Shown: positions 55,105-63,708, counted from the first letter of the stretch. The stretch is 64,000 bases of DNA from Actinomyces bowdenii (GCF_017592395.1 NZ_JAGFOU010000005.1:62001-126000); one strand, 5' to 3'. Notes: generated from the letters alone by a model not told the origin. Program-made: numbers and translations.

Positions 55105-56547
55105 TCAGCCTCCCTGGGTCGAGCCGGTCGACGGGGTCGGGCTGGGAGGGGAGGAGGCGGGGCCCGGGGATGCCCCTGGCGTCACCGAGGGGCTCGGGCT
55201 CGCCGTGGGGGCCGAGGGCTGCGCCGAGGGCCCTGGCACGGGCTCCACGTGGTTGGCGACCGTGACCTCCACGTACTTGCGGGCCTCGCTCAGGGACTTG
55301 CTGTGGACATTGTCCTTGAGCAGGTCCCGCATGCGCTGGCTGAGGTCCTCCACCGCGGGCTCGTCATAGGTCTGCACCACATGGCTGAGCTTGATGGGTC
55401 CCAGGGACTGGGGGATGCCCTGGTAGATGACCACCTGGCCGTTGAGGGTGGTGACGTAGTACTGGGTCTGCGTCCAGCGGTAGAAGAGCCCGCCGGCGCC
55501 CACCATGGCCACCACCAGCAGCAGGGAGCCGATGATCGCCCGCCTGCGGTTGCGCCGTCGGGCCCGCTCCTGGGCCTCGGCGGCGGCGATGACGTCCTGC
55601 ACCTCGTCGCGGGCGGGGGAGGCCTCGCCCTTGTCCTCCAGGGTGGCCATGAGCGCGGCCGCCTTGGCGGCCGGGGTGGAGGGCTCGGGGGCGTCGTCGT
55701 CCTCGGCCTCCTCCTCACTGGCCCGCTGGCGGGAGCGGGCGGCGGCAGCGGCGCGCTCGCGGGCCAGGCGCTCGGTGGCGGCACTGCCGACCACCTGCGG
55801 GTCCGTCAGCGGCTCGGGATCATCCTTGACGACGTCGAAGACCACCGCGGTGACATTGTCCGGCCCCCCGGCCCTCAGGGCCAGGTCGACCAGCTGGTCG
55901 GCCGCCTGCCCGGGGTCGGAGACCGAGGCCAGGACCTCCCCGATGGTCTCGGCGGTCACCGGCCCGCTCAGGCCGTCGGAGCACAGCAGCCAGCGGTCGC
56001 CGGGCACGGCCTCGCGGATCGACTCATCGAGCTGGACGTCGCCCTCGGCGTCGCCCAGGACGCGCAGGAGCACGGAGCGCTGGGGGTGCTGGCGGGCCTG
56101 GTCGCGGGTCAGGCGCCCGGTCTCGACGAGGTACTCCACGAAGGTGTGGTCGGTGGTCACCTGGGTCAGGGTGCCGTCGCGCAGCATGTAGGCGCGGGAG
56201 TCGCCCACATGGACCATGGCCAGCTTGTTGCCGCTGCGCATGACCGAGATGCAGGTGGTGCCCAGCCCCGCCAGCTCGGGGTCCTGGGAGGACAGGGACA
56301 CCAGCTCGGCGTGGGCGGCCTGGACGGCCTCGCGCATGAGGCCGAGCAGCTCGCCGGCCTGGTGGGAGTCGGCATCCAGGGGCATGAGGTGCTCCACGGC
56401 GACGGCGGAGGCGATGTCGCCCCCGGCCGGCCCGCCCATGCCGTCGCACAGGATGCACAGGTGAGGGCCCGCGTAGCCGGAGTCCTGGTTGGACTGGCGC
56501 ACGAGGCCGACGTCGGAGCGAGCGGCGAAGCGCAAGGAGATGGTCAT
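55105..56547 (-). CDS. pstP: PP2C-type serine/threonine phosphatase PstP
   Basis: Removes phosphates placed by PknA/PknB. The 480-residue protein has PP2C metal motifs SDVGLVRQSNQD, LCDGMGG, MVHVGDSRAY, CSDGLSG and GGPDNVTAVV, then a charged linker, a transmembrane helix (near 345-365) and an extracellular Pro/Ser-rich tail. It overlaps fhaB by ATGA at 56547. Confidence 0.95.
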   Translation of the reverse strand: MTISLRFAARSDVGLVRQSNQDSGYAGPHLCILCDGMGGPAGGDIASAVAVEHLMPLDADSHQAGELLGLMREAVQAAHAELVSLSSQDPELAGLGTTCISVMRSGNKLAMVHVGDSRAYMLRDGTLTQVTTDHTFVEYLVETGRLTRDQARQHPQRSVLLRVLGDAEGDVQLDESIREAVPGDRWLLCSDGLSGPVTAETIGEVLASVSDPGQAADQLVDLALRAGGPDNVTAVVFDVVKDDPEPLTDPQVVGSAATERLARERAAAAARSRQRASEEEAEDDDAPEPSTPAAKAAALMATLEDKGEASPARDEVQDVIAAAEAQERARRRNRRRAIIGSLLLVVAMVGAGGLFYRWTQTQYYVTTLNGQVVIYQGIPQSLGPIKLSHVVQTYDEPAVEDLSQRMRDLLKDNVHSKSLSEARKYVEVTVANHVEPVPGPSAQPSAPTASPSPSVTPGASPGPASSPPSPTPSTGSTQGG

Positions 56548-57008
56548 GAGCGCAGTTCCAGCGTCGTCTGTCCGATGCGGACAGGGATGTTCATGGGCAG
56601 TTCGACAGCGCCGTGAACAGGGCGTCCGTCCATGGTGGTGCCGTTGGTGGACCCCAGGTCCTCAAGCCACCAGGCGCCGTCCTTGGGGAAGACGCGGGCG
56701 TGCCGTGAGGAGGCGTAGGAGTCGTCCAGCACCAGGGTGCAGGAGGGGGAGCGGCCGATGATGATCGAGGCCGGGCTCAGGGGGACGGTGGAGCCCGCCA
56801 GGGGGCCCTCGGTGATGACCAGCCGGGAGGCGCTGCGGCGCCTTCCCCGGGGCGGGGCGGGGGACTCGGCGCCGCGCGATCGGCGCCGGGGGGCGGAGGT
56901 CGAGGGCTCAGCGGCATCTCGGCGCAGGGTGCGCACGACGAGGAACAGGAAGACCCACAACAGGGCGAGGTAGCCCAGTCGCAGGAGCGTGAATGCGAGC
57001 TCGCTCAC
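56544..57008 (-). CDS. fhaB: FHA domain membrane protein FhaB (FipA-like)
   Basis: A 154-residue protein with an N-terminal transmembrane helix (5-25), a basic linker, and a C-terminal FHA domain with IIIGRSPSCTLVLDD, SSRHARVF and LEDLGSTNGT, the phosphothreonine-binding loops. It reads out kinase activity; mycobacterial FipA is the nearest named homologue. Overlaps fhaA by GTGA and pstP by ATGA. Confidence 0.93.
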   Translation of the reverse strand: MSELAFTLLRLGYLALLWVFLFLVVRTLRRDAAEPSTSAPRRRSRGAESPAPPRGRRRSASRLVITEGPLAGSTVPLSPASIIIGRSPSCTLVLDDSYASSRHARVFPKDGAWWLEDLGSTNGTTMDGRPVHGAVELPMNIPVRIGQTTLELRS

Positions 57009-57712
57009 CCGTTGGCCCCGACGGACTGGGTGCCGTCCCAGAACATGATCTGGGTGCGGCCGATGGTCAGGGTGTTGCCGTCCACGAGGGTGACGGCGTC
57101 GACCCGCTGGCCCTCCACGAAGGTGCCGTTGGTCGATCCCATATCCGTGGCGATGGTGTTGCCCTGAGTCAGGCGGATCTCCAGGTGCCGGCGCGAGACC
57201 CCCGAGTCATCCACGATGATGTCGGCCTCCGAGCCCCGGCCGATGACGGTGACCGGGCCGGTGAGCAGGTAGCGCTGGCCGTTGATGTCCACGATCGGCT
57301 GCGCCGGAGAGGCCGTGGCCGCCGCCGCGGGGGCCGCTGACCCCCGCCTGGTGGAGGACTCGATCTCCACGGCCGGCGCGTTGGGGGTCTCATTGGGGAT
57401 GAAGGAGACCTCCACGGGGCCGACGAAGGAGTAGCCCTGCTCGGCGGCATGCGTGGTGGCGACCTCCTCCATCTGGCGGACCATCTCGTCCTGCCCCCAG
57501 GCCATGATGCGCTCGATGTTGGCGGGGGCCAGGTGGATGCGGAAGATGTTGGGGACCACGGAGCGGTCGCGTGCGAAGGATGCGGCGCGCTTGTCCATGG
57601 TCTCTCGGAGCTTCGAGGCGATCTCGATGGGTTCGACGTCGTCGGAGAACCGTGACATGGCGCGGTTCGTGACGTTCTCGACGCCCTTCTCGAACTTGTC
57701 CAGGAAACCCAT
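57005..57712 (-). CDS. fhaA: FHA domain protein FhaA with DUF3662
   Basis: A 235-residue protein: an N-terminal DUF3662 domain (GFLDKFEKGVENVTNRAMSRF, about 1-120) and a C-terminal FHA domain (VIGRGSEADIIVDD, SRRHLEIRL, DMGSTNGTFVEG). In mycobacteria FhaA binds the phosphorylated pseudokinase of MviN, and that domain exists in MurJ of this window. First gene of the fhaA-to-pknB operon; ATG at 57712 follows GGAGG. Confidence 0.94.
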   Translation of the reverse strand: MGFLDKFEKGVENVTNRAMSRFSDDVEPIEIASKLRETMDKRAASFARDRSVVPNIFRIHLAPANIERIMAWGQDEMVRQMEEVATTHAAEQGYSFVGPVEVSFIPNETPNAPAVEIESSTRRGSAAPAAAATASPAQPIVDINGQRYLLTGPVTVIGRGSEADIIVDDSGVSRRHLEIRLTQGNTIATDMGSTNGTFVEGQRVDAVTLVDGNTLTIGRTQIMFWDGTQSVGANG

Positions 57713-57810
57713 GGACAGTACCTCCCCCAGTACGACAGCGGCGGCCCAGTGGGCCGGGAGGCGGGACTGCCCCGCCTCCCCGGACCTGCGGACAGGTCTC
57801 GACCATGACC

Positions 57811-57816
57811 ATCGTA
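57811..57816 (-). promoter_or_regulatory. candidate -10 for the fhaA-pknB operon
   Basis: TACGAT on the minus strand about 100 nt upstream of fhaA; no good -35. Confidence 0.35.
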
Positions 57817-57951
57817 ACCGTTGTGGGGCCCTTGCTGGGAAGTCGGCCGGCCAGTGGCGTGGGGAAAACCTTCGTGAGCGGTCTCACGGCCCGTCGACCG
57901 CGAGCGGATTGGACGTGGAGCGGGTGGGCGGACTAATGTCATCCTCGCTTC

Positions 57952-58035
57952 GCGCGAGTGGCGGAATTGGTAGACGCGCACGGTTCAGGTCCGTGTGATC
58001 TAACGATCATGGGGGTTCGAGTCCCCCCTCGCGCA
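57952..58035 (+). tRNA. tRNA-Leu (anticodon CAG)
   Basis: The acceptor GCGCGAG pairs with CTCGCGC; the anticodon loop is TTCAGGT on a CACGG/CCGTG stem; a long variable arm and TTCGAGT T loop follow. CCA is not encoded. A TTGGAC -35 and ACTAAT/TAATGT -10 lie upstream (57909-57939). Confidence 0.97.
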
Positions 58036-58053
58036 CGTCGCGCCACACGGTGC

Positions 58054-58093
58054 TGATCAGGGGCCCGAGCCGTACGGCTCGGGCCCCTGATCA
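58054..58093 (+). terminator. tRNA-Leu terminator, 40-bp perfect palindrome
   Basis: A 40-nt perfect palindrome (left arm TGATCAGGGGCCCGAGCCGT) 18 nt past the tRNA. It works in either direction. Confidence 0.85.
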
Positions 58094-58142
58094 TGTCCGG
58101 CCATCGGGTGTCTGGGCCATCGGGCATGCCCGCGGCCCGCCC

Positions 58143-58178
58143 GGCTCACCGCGCCGCCCACGGGCGGCGCGGTGAGCC
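58143..58178 (-). terminator. cstA-ybdD terminator
   Basis: A perfect 17-bp inverted repeat (58143-58159 with 58162-58178), 18 nt past the YbdD stop. Confidence 0.8.
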
Positions 58179-58195
58179 GCGCGGCGCCACTGCGC

Positions 58196-58441
58196 TCAGC
58201 AGCAGCCCGTCGACACGCTGGTCTCGGCGAGCCGGTCGCGGGCGCGCCAGAACTCCCGGGCGCTCATGGGCTCGTGGTCCGGATGCTCGCGGGCGTGACG
58301 GGCCAGGTAGCGCTCATAGGCGGATTCCCCCGTCATGTCACGCCACAGGGCCCGGGCCCGGTGCAGGGAGCGGGTCAGCGCCGGGGGCGGGAAGGGGGCC
58401 GGTGCCCGGCGGGCCCCGCCCCCGCTCCTGCCGGCGCCCAT
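58196..58441 (-). CDS. YbdD/YjiX family protein
   Basis: An 81-residue small protein usually encoded directly after cstA. The family part shows YERYLARHAREHPDHEPMSAREFWRARD. It overlaps the cstA stop by one base (TGATG). In enterobacteria the homologues are needed for CstA/BtsT pyruvate transport. Confidence 0.9.
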   Translation of the reverse strand: MGAGRSGGGARRAPAPFPPPALTRSLHRARALWRDMTGESAYERYLARHAREHPDHEPMSAREFWRARDRLAETSVSTGCC

Positions 58442-60804
58442 CAGTGACCCCCGTGGGAGCCGCCGGCGATGAGAGCGGGATCCCCGACCTGCTCGTACTC
58501 CTTGGCGACCTTCTTCATCAGCGGGGAGGCGATCATCGTCTCGGGGGCGTAGAAGTTGGACTCCTGGTAGGGGTCCTCCGAGGTCGTCGTGTCCCCGGCG
58601 GTGATCGTCCTGATGACGCGCAGGAGCGCGCAGGCCATGACGAGGGCCACCATGACCAGGAAGACCACCGACAGTGTGCCCTGGATCATCGTGTTGCGGA
58701 TGATCGCCCGGGTCTCCTCGATCCTGGCCGGATCGGTGAGCGTGGGCAGCAGCCTCTTGGCGTCCCTCCACTGCTGGAAGTAGCCCACGCGCGGATCGGT
58801 GGAGAAGATCTTCTGCCAGGACGCGGTGAAGGTCACCACCGTGTCGAAGACCAGCGGTACCAGGGGGATCCACGCCCAGCGCAGGTAGCCCTTGCGCACC
58901 ACCATGACAGTGACCACGAGCAGCGCCACCGCCGCGATGAGCTGGTTGGCGATGCCGAACAGCGGGTAGAGGGTCTGGATGCCGCCGCGCGGGTCGGTCA
59001 CGCCCATGAGCAGCAGGGAGCCCCAGGCGGCCACCACCACCCCGGTGGTGCTCCAGGCCCCCGCCTTCCAGGAGGGGTCCTTGAACCTGGGGAAGACGTT
59101 GCCCAGGGCATCGGAGAGCTGGAAGCGCGCCACACGGGTGACGGCGTCGACCGCCGAGAGGATGAACAGGGCCTCGAACATGATGGCGAAGTGGTACCAG
59201 AAGCCCATCATGGCCCGGCCCCCGCCGATCTGGTGGAGGATGTGGGCCATGCCCACGCTCAGGGTGGGCGCGCCGCCGGTGCGCGAGACCACGGAGGGCT
59301 CGCCGACGTCCTTGGCGACCTGCTCCAGGGCCTGGGCGCCGGTGTAGGTCTTCTCATTGCCGTCGTCGTCCCAGGAGTCCCAGGTGGGCACGAGGCGCTG
59401 GCCGTGGGCGTCGGTGACCTCCAGGTTGCCGATCGCGGCAGCGGCCACCTCCTCCCGGTTGGGGGCCGAGGCGACGACCTCGGGCCCGGCCAGGGTGTTC
59501 ATGGTGGCCGCGGAGGTGTTCATGGAGAAGTAGATGCCCGGGCTCAGGGAGACCGCCGCGGCCAGGGCCATGATCGCCACGAAGGACTCCATGAGCATTC
59601 CGGCGTAGCCGATCATGCGCACCTGGCTCTCCTTCTCCACCATCTTGGGGCTGGTGCCCGAGGAGACCATGGCGTGCATGCCCGACAGGGCGCCGCAGGC
59701 GATGGTGATGAACAGGAAGGGGAAGAGAGTGCCGGCGAAGACCGGGCCGGCGGTGTTGGAGGCGAACTCGGAGACCGCCGCCATCTCCACCACGGGGCGC
59801 ACGATGATGATGCCGGCCGCCAGGATGAGGATCGTGCCCACCTTCATGAAGGTCGACAGGTAGTCGCGCGGGGTCAGCAGCACCCACACCGGCAGGACCG
59901 CGGCCAGGAAGCCGTAGACGATCATCGCCCACACCAGGGTGGTGGGGGACAGGTGCAGGTACTCGCCCAGGGAGGACTCCGCCACCCAGCGGCCCCCGAT
60001 GATGACGGCGATGAGCAGGGCGCAGCCGGCCACCGAGACCTGGGTGATGCTCCCGGGCTGGACGTAGCGCAGCCACAGGCCCATGCCGACGGCGATCGGG
60101 ATGGTCATGCCCACGGAGAACACGCCCCAGGGGGACTCCGCCAGGGCATTGACGCACACCATGGCCAGGACCGCCAGGACGATCATGAGCATGACGAAGA
60201 CAACCACCGTGGCGATCGTCCCGCCGATGGCCCCGATCTCATCGGTGGCCATCTGGCCCAGGGACCGTCCTCCGCGGCGCATGGAGAAGAACAGGACGAG
60301 CATGTCCTGGACCGCGCCGGCCACCAGCACGCCCAGGATGATCCACAGGGTGCCGGGCAGGTAGCCCATCTGGGCGGCCAGGACCGGGCCCACCAGCGGG
60401 CCGGCCCCGGCGATGGCCGCGAAGTGGTGGCCGTAGAGGACCACGCGGTGGGTCGGGTCGAAGTCCCGGCCGTTGTTGATGCGCTCGGCGGGGGTGGCGT
60501 TGGTGTCGTCCGGGCGCATGATCCGGCGCTGGACGTAGAGGGCGTAGAACCGGTAGCCGATCGCGTAGGTGCACACCGAGGTGACGATGAACCAGATGGT
60601 GTTGACCTGCTCCCCGCGGGCGACCGCGAGCATCCACCACCCCAGGACCCCGAGCGCGGTGATGACCGCCCAGGCGGCGATCCTCCGGGGGGTCCACCGG
60701 TTGTCGGGCCGCACCCCCACGGGAACGCCGTCCTTGTTCCGGATGATCCGCGCCTCCTCCTCGGAGGTGTAGGTGGGCAGGGTGGAAGGTGAGTGGGGCA
60801 TCAT
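58441..60804 (-). CDS. cstA: CstA family carbon starvation protein / pyruvate transporter
   Basis: A 787-residue polytopic carrier. The CstA signature is present: NNGRDFDPTHRVVLYGHHFAAIAGAGPLVGPVLAAQMGYLPG near the N-terminus, then HAMVSSGTSPKMVEKE. Peptide or pyruvate uptake is known for homologues. ATG at 60804, or at 60801, which has GGAG at 5-nt spacing. It forms a coupled pair with YbdD. Confidence 0.94.
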   Translation of the reverse strand: MMPHSPSTLPTYTSEEEARIIRNKDGVPVGVRPDNRWTPRRIAAWAVITALGVLGWWMLAVARGEQVNTIWFIVTSVCTYAIGYRFYALYVQRRIMRPDDTNATPAERINNGRDFDPTHRVVLYGHHFAAIAGAGPLVGPVLAAQMGYLPGTLWIILGVLVAGAVQDMLVLFFSMRRGGRSLGQMATDEIGAIGGTIATVVVFVMLMIVLAVLAMVCVNALAESPWGVFSVGMTIPIAVGMGLWLRYVQPGSITQVSVAGCALLIAVIIGGRWVAESSLGEYLHLSPTTLVWAMIVYGFLAAVLPVWVLLTPRDYLSTFMKVGTILILAAGIIIVRPVVEMAAVSEFASNTAGPVFAGTLFPFLFITIACGALSGMHAMVSSGTSPKMVEKESQVRMIGYAGMLMESFVAIMALAAAVSLSPGIYFSMNTSAATMNTLAGPEVVASAPNREEVAAAAIGNLEVTDAHGQRLVPTWDSWDDDGNEKTYTGAQALEQVAKDVGEPSVVSRTGGAPTLSVGMAHILHQIGGGRAMMGFWYHFAIMFEALFILSAVDAVTRVARFQLSDALGNVFPRFKDPSWKAGAWSTTGVVVAAWGSLLLMGVTDPRGGIQTLYPLFGIANQLIAAVALLVVTVMVVRKGYLRWAWIPLVPLVFDTVVTFTASWQKIFSTDPRVGYFQQWRDAKRLLPTLTDPARIEETRAIIRNTMIQGTLSVVFLVMVALVMACALLRVIRTITAGDTTTSEDPYQESNFYAPETMIASPLMKKVAKEYEQVGDPALIAGGSHGGH

Positions 60805-60858
60805 TGCTCCGATCCCATGTCGAGAAGCGGCGGGCCCGGGTGCGGCCCGATGACCTTT

Positions 60859-60874
60859 CCAGGTTAAATCCTGG
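60859..60874. promoter_or_regulatory. candidate cstA operator
   Basis: The inverted repeat CCAGG-TTAAAT-CCTGG lies about 55 nt upstream of cstA and directly after the vanZ-like stop. An AT core in a GC-rich gap suggests a regulator or promoter site. Confidence 0.4.
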
Positions 60875-61402
60875 TCAGACCCGGGGGAAGCACTGCGGGC
60901 CGGTGATGCGCGCGTGTTGCCGCTGCCGTTTCAGCCGCGTCCCGGAGCCCTGCCGGGCCAGGAGGACGGCGGCCAGGATCGCGCCCGTGCAGGCCCCGGC
61001 CGAGTTCTCCAGGACATTGGCCACAAGGGGGCGGCGGTCGAGGCCGGGCAGGAGCCACTGGGCCAGTTCCGCCGAGGCGCCCAGGGCGCAGCCCGCCAGC
61101 GCCCACGCCCACCAGGGGATGCGGGGCCATCCCAGGCAGGCGCAGAGGGTCAATGGCAGGAGCATCACCAGGTTGAGGACGAGGTCCTTGTCCTCCGGCC
61201 CCAGGAACCAGGGCCCGATCGCATCCTTGGCGCTGCTCACATGCTGGCCCGAGGGCCACAGGACGGCCAGGGCCACGGCGCCCAGGGCGACCAGCGCGGC
61301 GAGGCGCGCGACCCACTGGTGCCGGGGTGCCGCCGCAGCGGGATCGCAGCCCCGGCGGTGGCGGGGGGCGCGGGCGGTGCGGGGGTCATGCCCCGGGCCC
61401 AT
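60875..61402 (-). CDS. VanZ family membrane protein
   Basis: A 175-residue protein with about four helices and the VanZ-like motifs KDLVLNLVMLLPL, GASAELAQWLLPGLDRRPLVANVLENSAGACTGAILA. Function is unknown in this family outside teicoplanin resistance. The start is uncertain: ATG 61402 or one of two GTGs just before it; no good ribosome-binding site. Confidence 0.8.
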   Translation of the reverse strand: MGPGHDPRTARAPRHRRGCDPAAAAPRHQWVARLAALVALGAVALAVLWPSGQHVSSAKDAIGPWFLGPEDKDLVLNLVMLLPLTLCACLGWPRIPWWAWALAGCALGASAELAQWLLPGLDRRPLVANVLENSAGACTGAILAAVLLARQGSGTRLKRQRQHARITGPQCFPRV

Positions 61403-61433
61403 CACCACGGGTGCTGCGGGCCCGCGGGCATGG

Positions 61434-62042
61434 TCACCGATCGGCCCCGGCGGGCGGCTCCAGCCCGAAGTCCCCCAGGGACTGCGGGGTGATGACCGGC
61501 AGGACCGACCAGGGGAAGTTGATCCACTGGTCGGTGACCTTCCAGCAGTAGTCGGGCATGAAGACCGACCTGGGCTTGCGGTAGATGACGGCGCTGCGGG
61601 CCTCGACCTGGACCGGCGGGCCGCCCAGGCTCAGGCCCTCGTGGGCGAGCAGCTCCATGACCAGCTTGAGGGTCTTGCCCGAGTCGGCGACGTCGTCGAC
61701 CACCAGGACCCGGCGGCCGCCGAGCGACGAGCCGTCCATGAAGGGGGGCAGCAGTTGGGGCTCGGGCAGCGTCTGGCCCACCCCGGTGTAGAACTCCACG
61801 TTCATGGTGCCCATGGCCTTGATGCCCAGGGCGTAGCCGATGGCGCCGGCGGGGATGAGGCCCCCGCGGGCGATGGCGATGATGAGATCGGGCATCCAGC
61901 CCGAGGCGACGATCTGGGCGGCGAGCTCGCGCTCGGCCGTGCCGAAGAGCTCCCAGGTGAGGTTCTCGCGGTCCGGTTCCGCGGCGCCGGACGCGCCGTC
62001 GAAGGCCGGGGTGGGGGCGGTGGGGTCCTCAGCTGCGGTCAC
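61434..62042 (-). CDS. phosphoribosyltransferase family protein
   Basis: A 202-residue PRTase-fold protein with the PRPP loop VLVVDDVADSGKTLKLV and an upstream IAIARGGLIPAGAIGYALG, as in purine (xanthine/hypoxanthine) PRTases. Substrate unknown. GTG at 62042 is chosen because TACGAT ends 6 nt before it (leaderless); the upstream frame to 62108 runs through the repeat. Overlong family start not needed. Confidence 0.85.
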   Translation of the reverse strand: MTAAEDPTAPTPAFDGASGAAEPDRENLTWELFGTAERELAAQIVASGWMPDLIIAIARGGLIPAGAIGYALGIKAMGTMNVEFYTGVGQTLPEPQLLPPFMDGSSLGGRRVLVVDDVADSGKTLKLVMELLAHEGLSLGGPPVQVEARSAVIYRKPRSVFMPDYCWKVTDQWINFPWSVLPVITPQSLGDFGLEPPAGADR

Positions 62043-62048
62043 GCCGCC

Positions 62049-62054
62049 ATCGTA
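62049..62054 (-). promoter_or_regulatory. -10 element of the leaderless phosphoribosyltransferase gene
   Basis: TACGAT on the minus strand, 6 nt before GTG 62042. Confidence 0.5.
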
Positions 62055-62074
62055 ACGGGGCGCGGCGCCCCCGC

Positions 62075-62253
62075 TGCACATCTTCGATCGGAGCGTTGAC
62101 CGGATCATGCGGGAAAGTCGGCCTCGGCAGGGGCCATGGGCGTTGAAGATGTGCAGCGGAGGGTCTGTTGCACATCTTCAGGCCGGGCAACGACGGGATC
62201 ATGCGGGAAAGTCGGCCTCGGCAGGGGGCATGGGCGCTGAAGATGTGCAGCGG
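62075..62253. repeat. two tandem copies of a repeat bounded by TGCACATCTTC / GAAGATGTGCA
   Basis: Each unit (62075-62155 and 62169-62249) is about 81 bp and bounded by inverted TGCACATCTTC and GAAGATGTGCA. The 58-nt parts 62102-62159 and 62196-62253 match at 56 positions, period 94. It fills the gap between two divergent genes. A MITE-like or small palindromic repeat, or paired operators, are possible. Confidence 0.75.
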
Positions 62254-62254
62254 C

Positions 62255-62260
62255 TAGCAT
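62255..62260 (+). promoter_or_regulatory. -10 element of the leaderless MTH1187-type gene
   Basis: TAGCAT ends 6 nt before ATG 62267. Confidence 0.5.
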
Positions 62261-62266
62261 CGCGGC

Positions 62267-62572
62267 ATGCTGGTCGCCTTCTCCGTGTCCCCCACGACCT
62301 CCGATGCGCCTGATGGCTCGGTGAGCCGGGCCGTGGCCCGCGCCGTGCGCGTGGTGCGCGACTCGGGCCTGCCTCACGAGACGACGTCGATGTTCACCAC
62401 CATCGAGGGCGGGTGGGACGAGTGCATGGCGGTGGTCAAGGCCGCCTGCGAGGCGGTGGCCGAGGTCAGCCCGCGCGTGGCCCTGGTGCTCAAGGCCGAC
62501 ATCCGCCCCGGGTGGGAGGGCCAGCTCGGCGCCAAGGTCGAGCGCCTCGAGCGGCACCTGCGCGAGGAGTGA
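62267..62572 (+). CDS. MTH1187 family thiamine-binding protein (DUF77)
   Basis: A 101-residue protein of the YqgV/MTH1187 family: MLVAFSVSPT start, SVSRAVARAVRVVRDSGLPHE, TTIEGGWDECMAVVKAA and KADIRPGWEGQLGAKV. Homologues bind thiamine-like molecules in an oligomer; the physiological role is unclear. Probably leaderless (see the -10 at 62255). Followed by the YeiH gene. Confidence 0.88.
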   Translation: MLVAFSVSPTTSDAPDGSVSRAVARAVRVVRDSGLPHETTSMFTTIEGGWDECMAVVKAACEAVAEVSPRVALVLKADIRPGWEGQLGAKVERLERHLREE

Positions 62573-62619
62573 GCCGCCCCGAGGGCCTGCACTTGCCGAC
62601 CGCAGGCCCGGCCCCCACC

Positions 62620-63708
62620 ATGGTCGGCGTGAGGAACCGTGCCACCGCCCTGCTGCCGGGCCTGGTCCTGTGCGCCGCCGTCGCCCTGGTCTCGACCTTG
62701 ATCAGCAGGCAGGTGCCGCTGCTGTCCGCCATGCTCCTGGCCATCGTGGCGGGCATGGCCCTGCGCAACACGGGCCTCATCCCCGCCTCCGCCGAGGCGG
62801 GGATCGCCCTGAGCGGCAGGACGCTCCTGCGCCTGGGCGTGGTGCTGCTGGGCCTGCGGCTGTCGATCGGCGCCGTCCTGGCCCTGGGCTGGGGGGCCGT
62901 GGCGGTCATCGCCCTGACCGTCGCCACGGTCTTCCTGGGGACCCTGGGCCTGGGGCGCCTCATGGGGGTTGCCCGGGCCACCTGCCTGCTGACCGCCACC
63001 GGCACCGCCATCTGCGGGGCCGCCGCAGTGGCCGGGATGAGCGCCGTCGTGCACCCCGGCCCGGGTGCCCGGTGGGACGAGGTCGAGCAGGCCGCGACGA
63101 CGGCGGTGGCCACCGTGACCCTCTTCGGCACGCTGGCAGTCCTCCTGACGCCCCTGGCGGTCGGCGCCCTGGGGCTGCCGGCGGTGCCCGCCGGGGTGTG
63201 GGTGGGCGCCTCGGTCCACGAGGTGGGGCAGGTCACGGCCGCCGCCGGGGCCATCAGCGGGGAGGTGCTCGACGCCGCAGTGGTGGCCAAGCTCGGCCGG
63301 GTGGTCCTCCTGGCGCCCCTGGTGGCGCTGGTGGGCCTGGTCGAGGGGCGTCGGGCACGGCGCGAGGAGCAGCGGCGGGTGGAGCGCAGCGAGGTGGGTG
63401 CCGTCCTGGCTGGTGCCCCCGTCCAGCACCCCTCCCGTGCCACCCCGGTAGTGCCCCTGTTCATGCTGGGATTCCTGGCGGCGGTGATGCTGCGATCCGC
63501 GGCTGGTGGGGTGATCCCGCCCTGGCTGCTCGCCGGTGCCGATGCGGTCAGCGGCCTGCTGCTGACCATGGCGATGTGCGCCATGGGGGCGGGGGTCGAC
63601 CTGCGCCGGCTGGCGCGCACCGGCCTGCCCGCCCTGGGCCTGGGGGCCGGCGCCGCCGCCATCGCCGCAGTGGTCTCACTGGTGGGCGTGCTGGTGATGG
63701 TCGGGTGA
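62620..63708 (+). CDS. YeiH family putative sulfate exporter (UPF0324)
   Basis: A 362-residue membrane protein with about ten helices. Family motifs: LRLGVVLLGLRLSIG, TATGTAICGAAAVAG, VGASVHEVGQVTAA and AKLGRVVLLAPLV. Homologues are called putative sulfate exporters, and the exported substrate is not firm. ATG 62620 or GTG 62629 could start it; ribosome-binding site weak. A GGCCTGC...GCAGGCC hairpin lies just upstream (62584-62609). Confidence 0.88.
   Translation: MVGVRNRATALLPGLVLCAAVALVSTLISRQVPLLSAMLLAIVAGMALRNTGLIPASAEAGIALSGRTLLRLGVVLLGLRLSIGAVLALGWGAVAVIALTVATVFLGTLGLGRLMGVARATCLLTATGTAICGAAAVAGMSAVVHPGPGARWDEVEQAATTAVATVTLFGTLAVLLTPLAVGALGLPAVPAGVWVGASVHEVGQVTAAAGAISGEVLDAAVVAKLGRVVLLAPLVALVGLVEGRRARREEQRRVERSEVGAVLAGAPVQHPSRATPVVPLFMLGFLAAVMLRSAAGGVIPPWLLAGADAVSGLLLTMAMCAMGAGVDLRRLARTGLPALGLGAGAAAIAAVVSLVGVLVMVG

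Noticed and set aside
53404-56616. 1070-codon open frame on the plus strand opposite rodA and pstP
   Set aside because: Spans two well-supported genes on the other strand and is Gln/His/Gly/Val-rich nonsense.
58093-60792. 899-codon open frame on the plus strand opposite cstA
   Set aside because: Composition-driven shadow of cstA; no known motif or ribosome-binding site.
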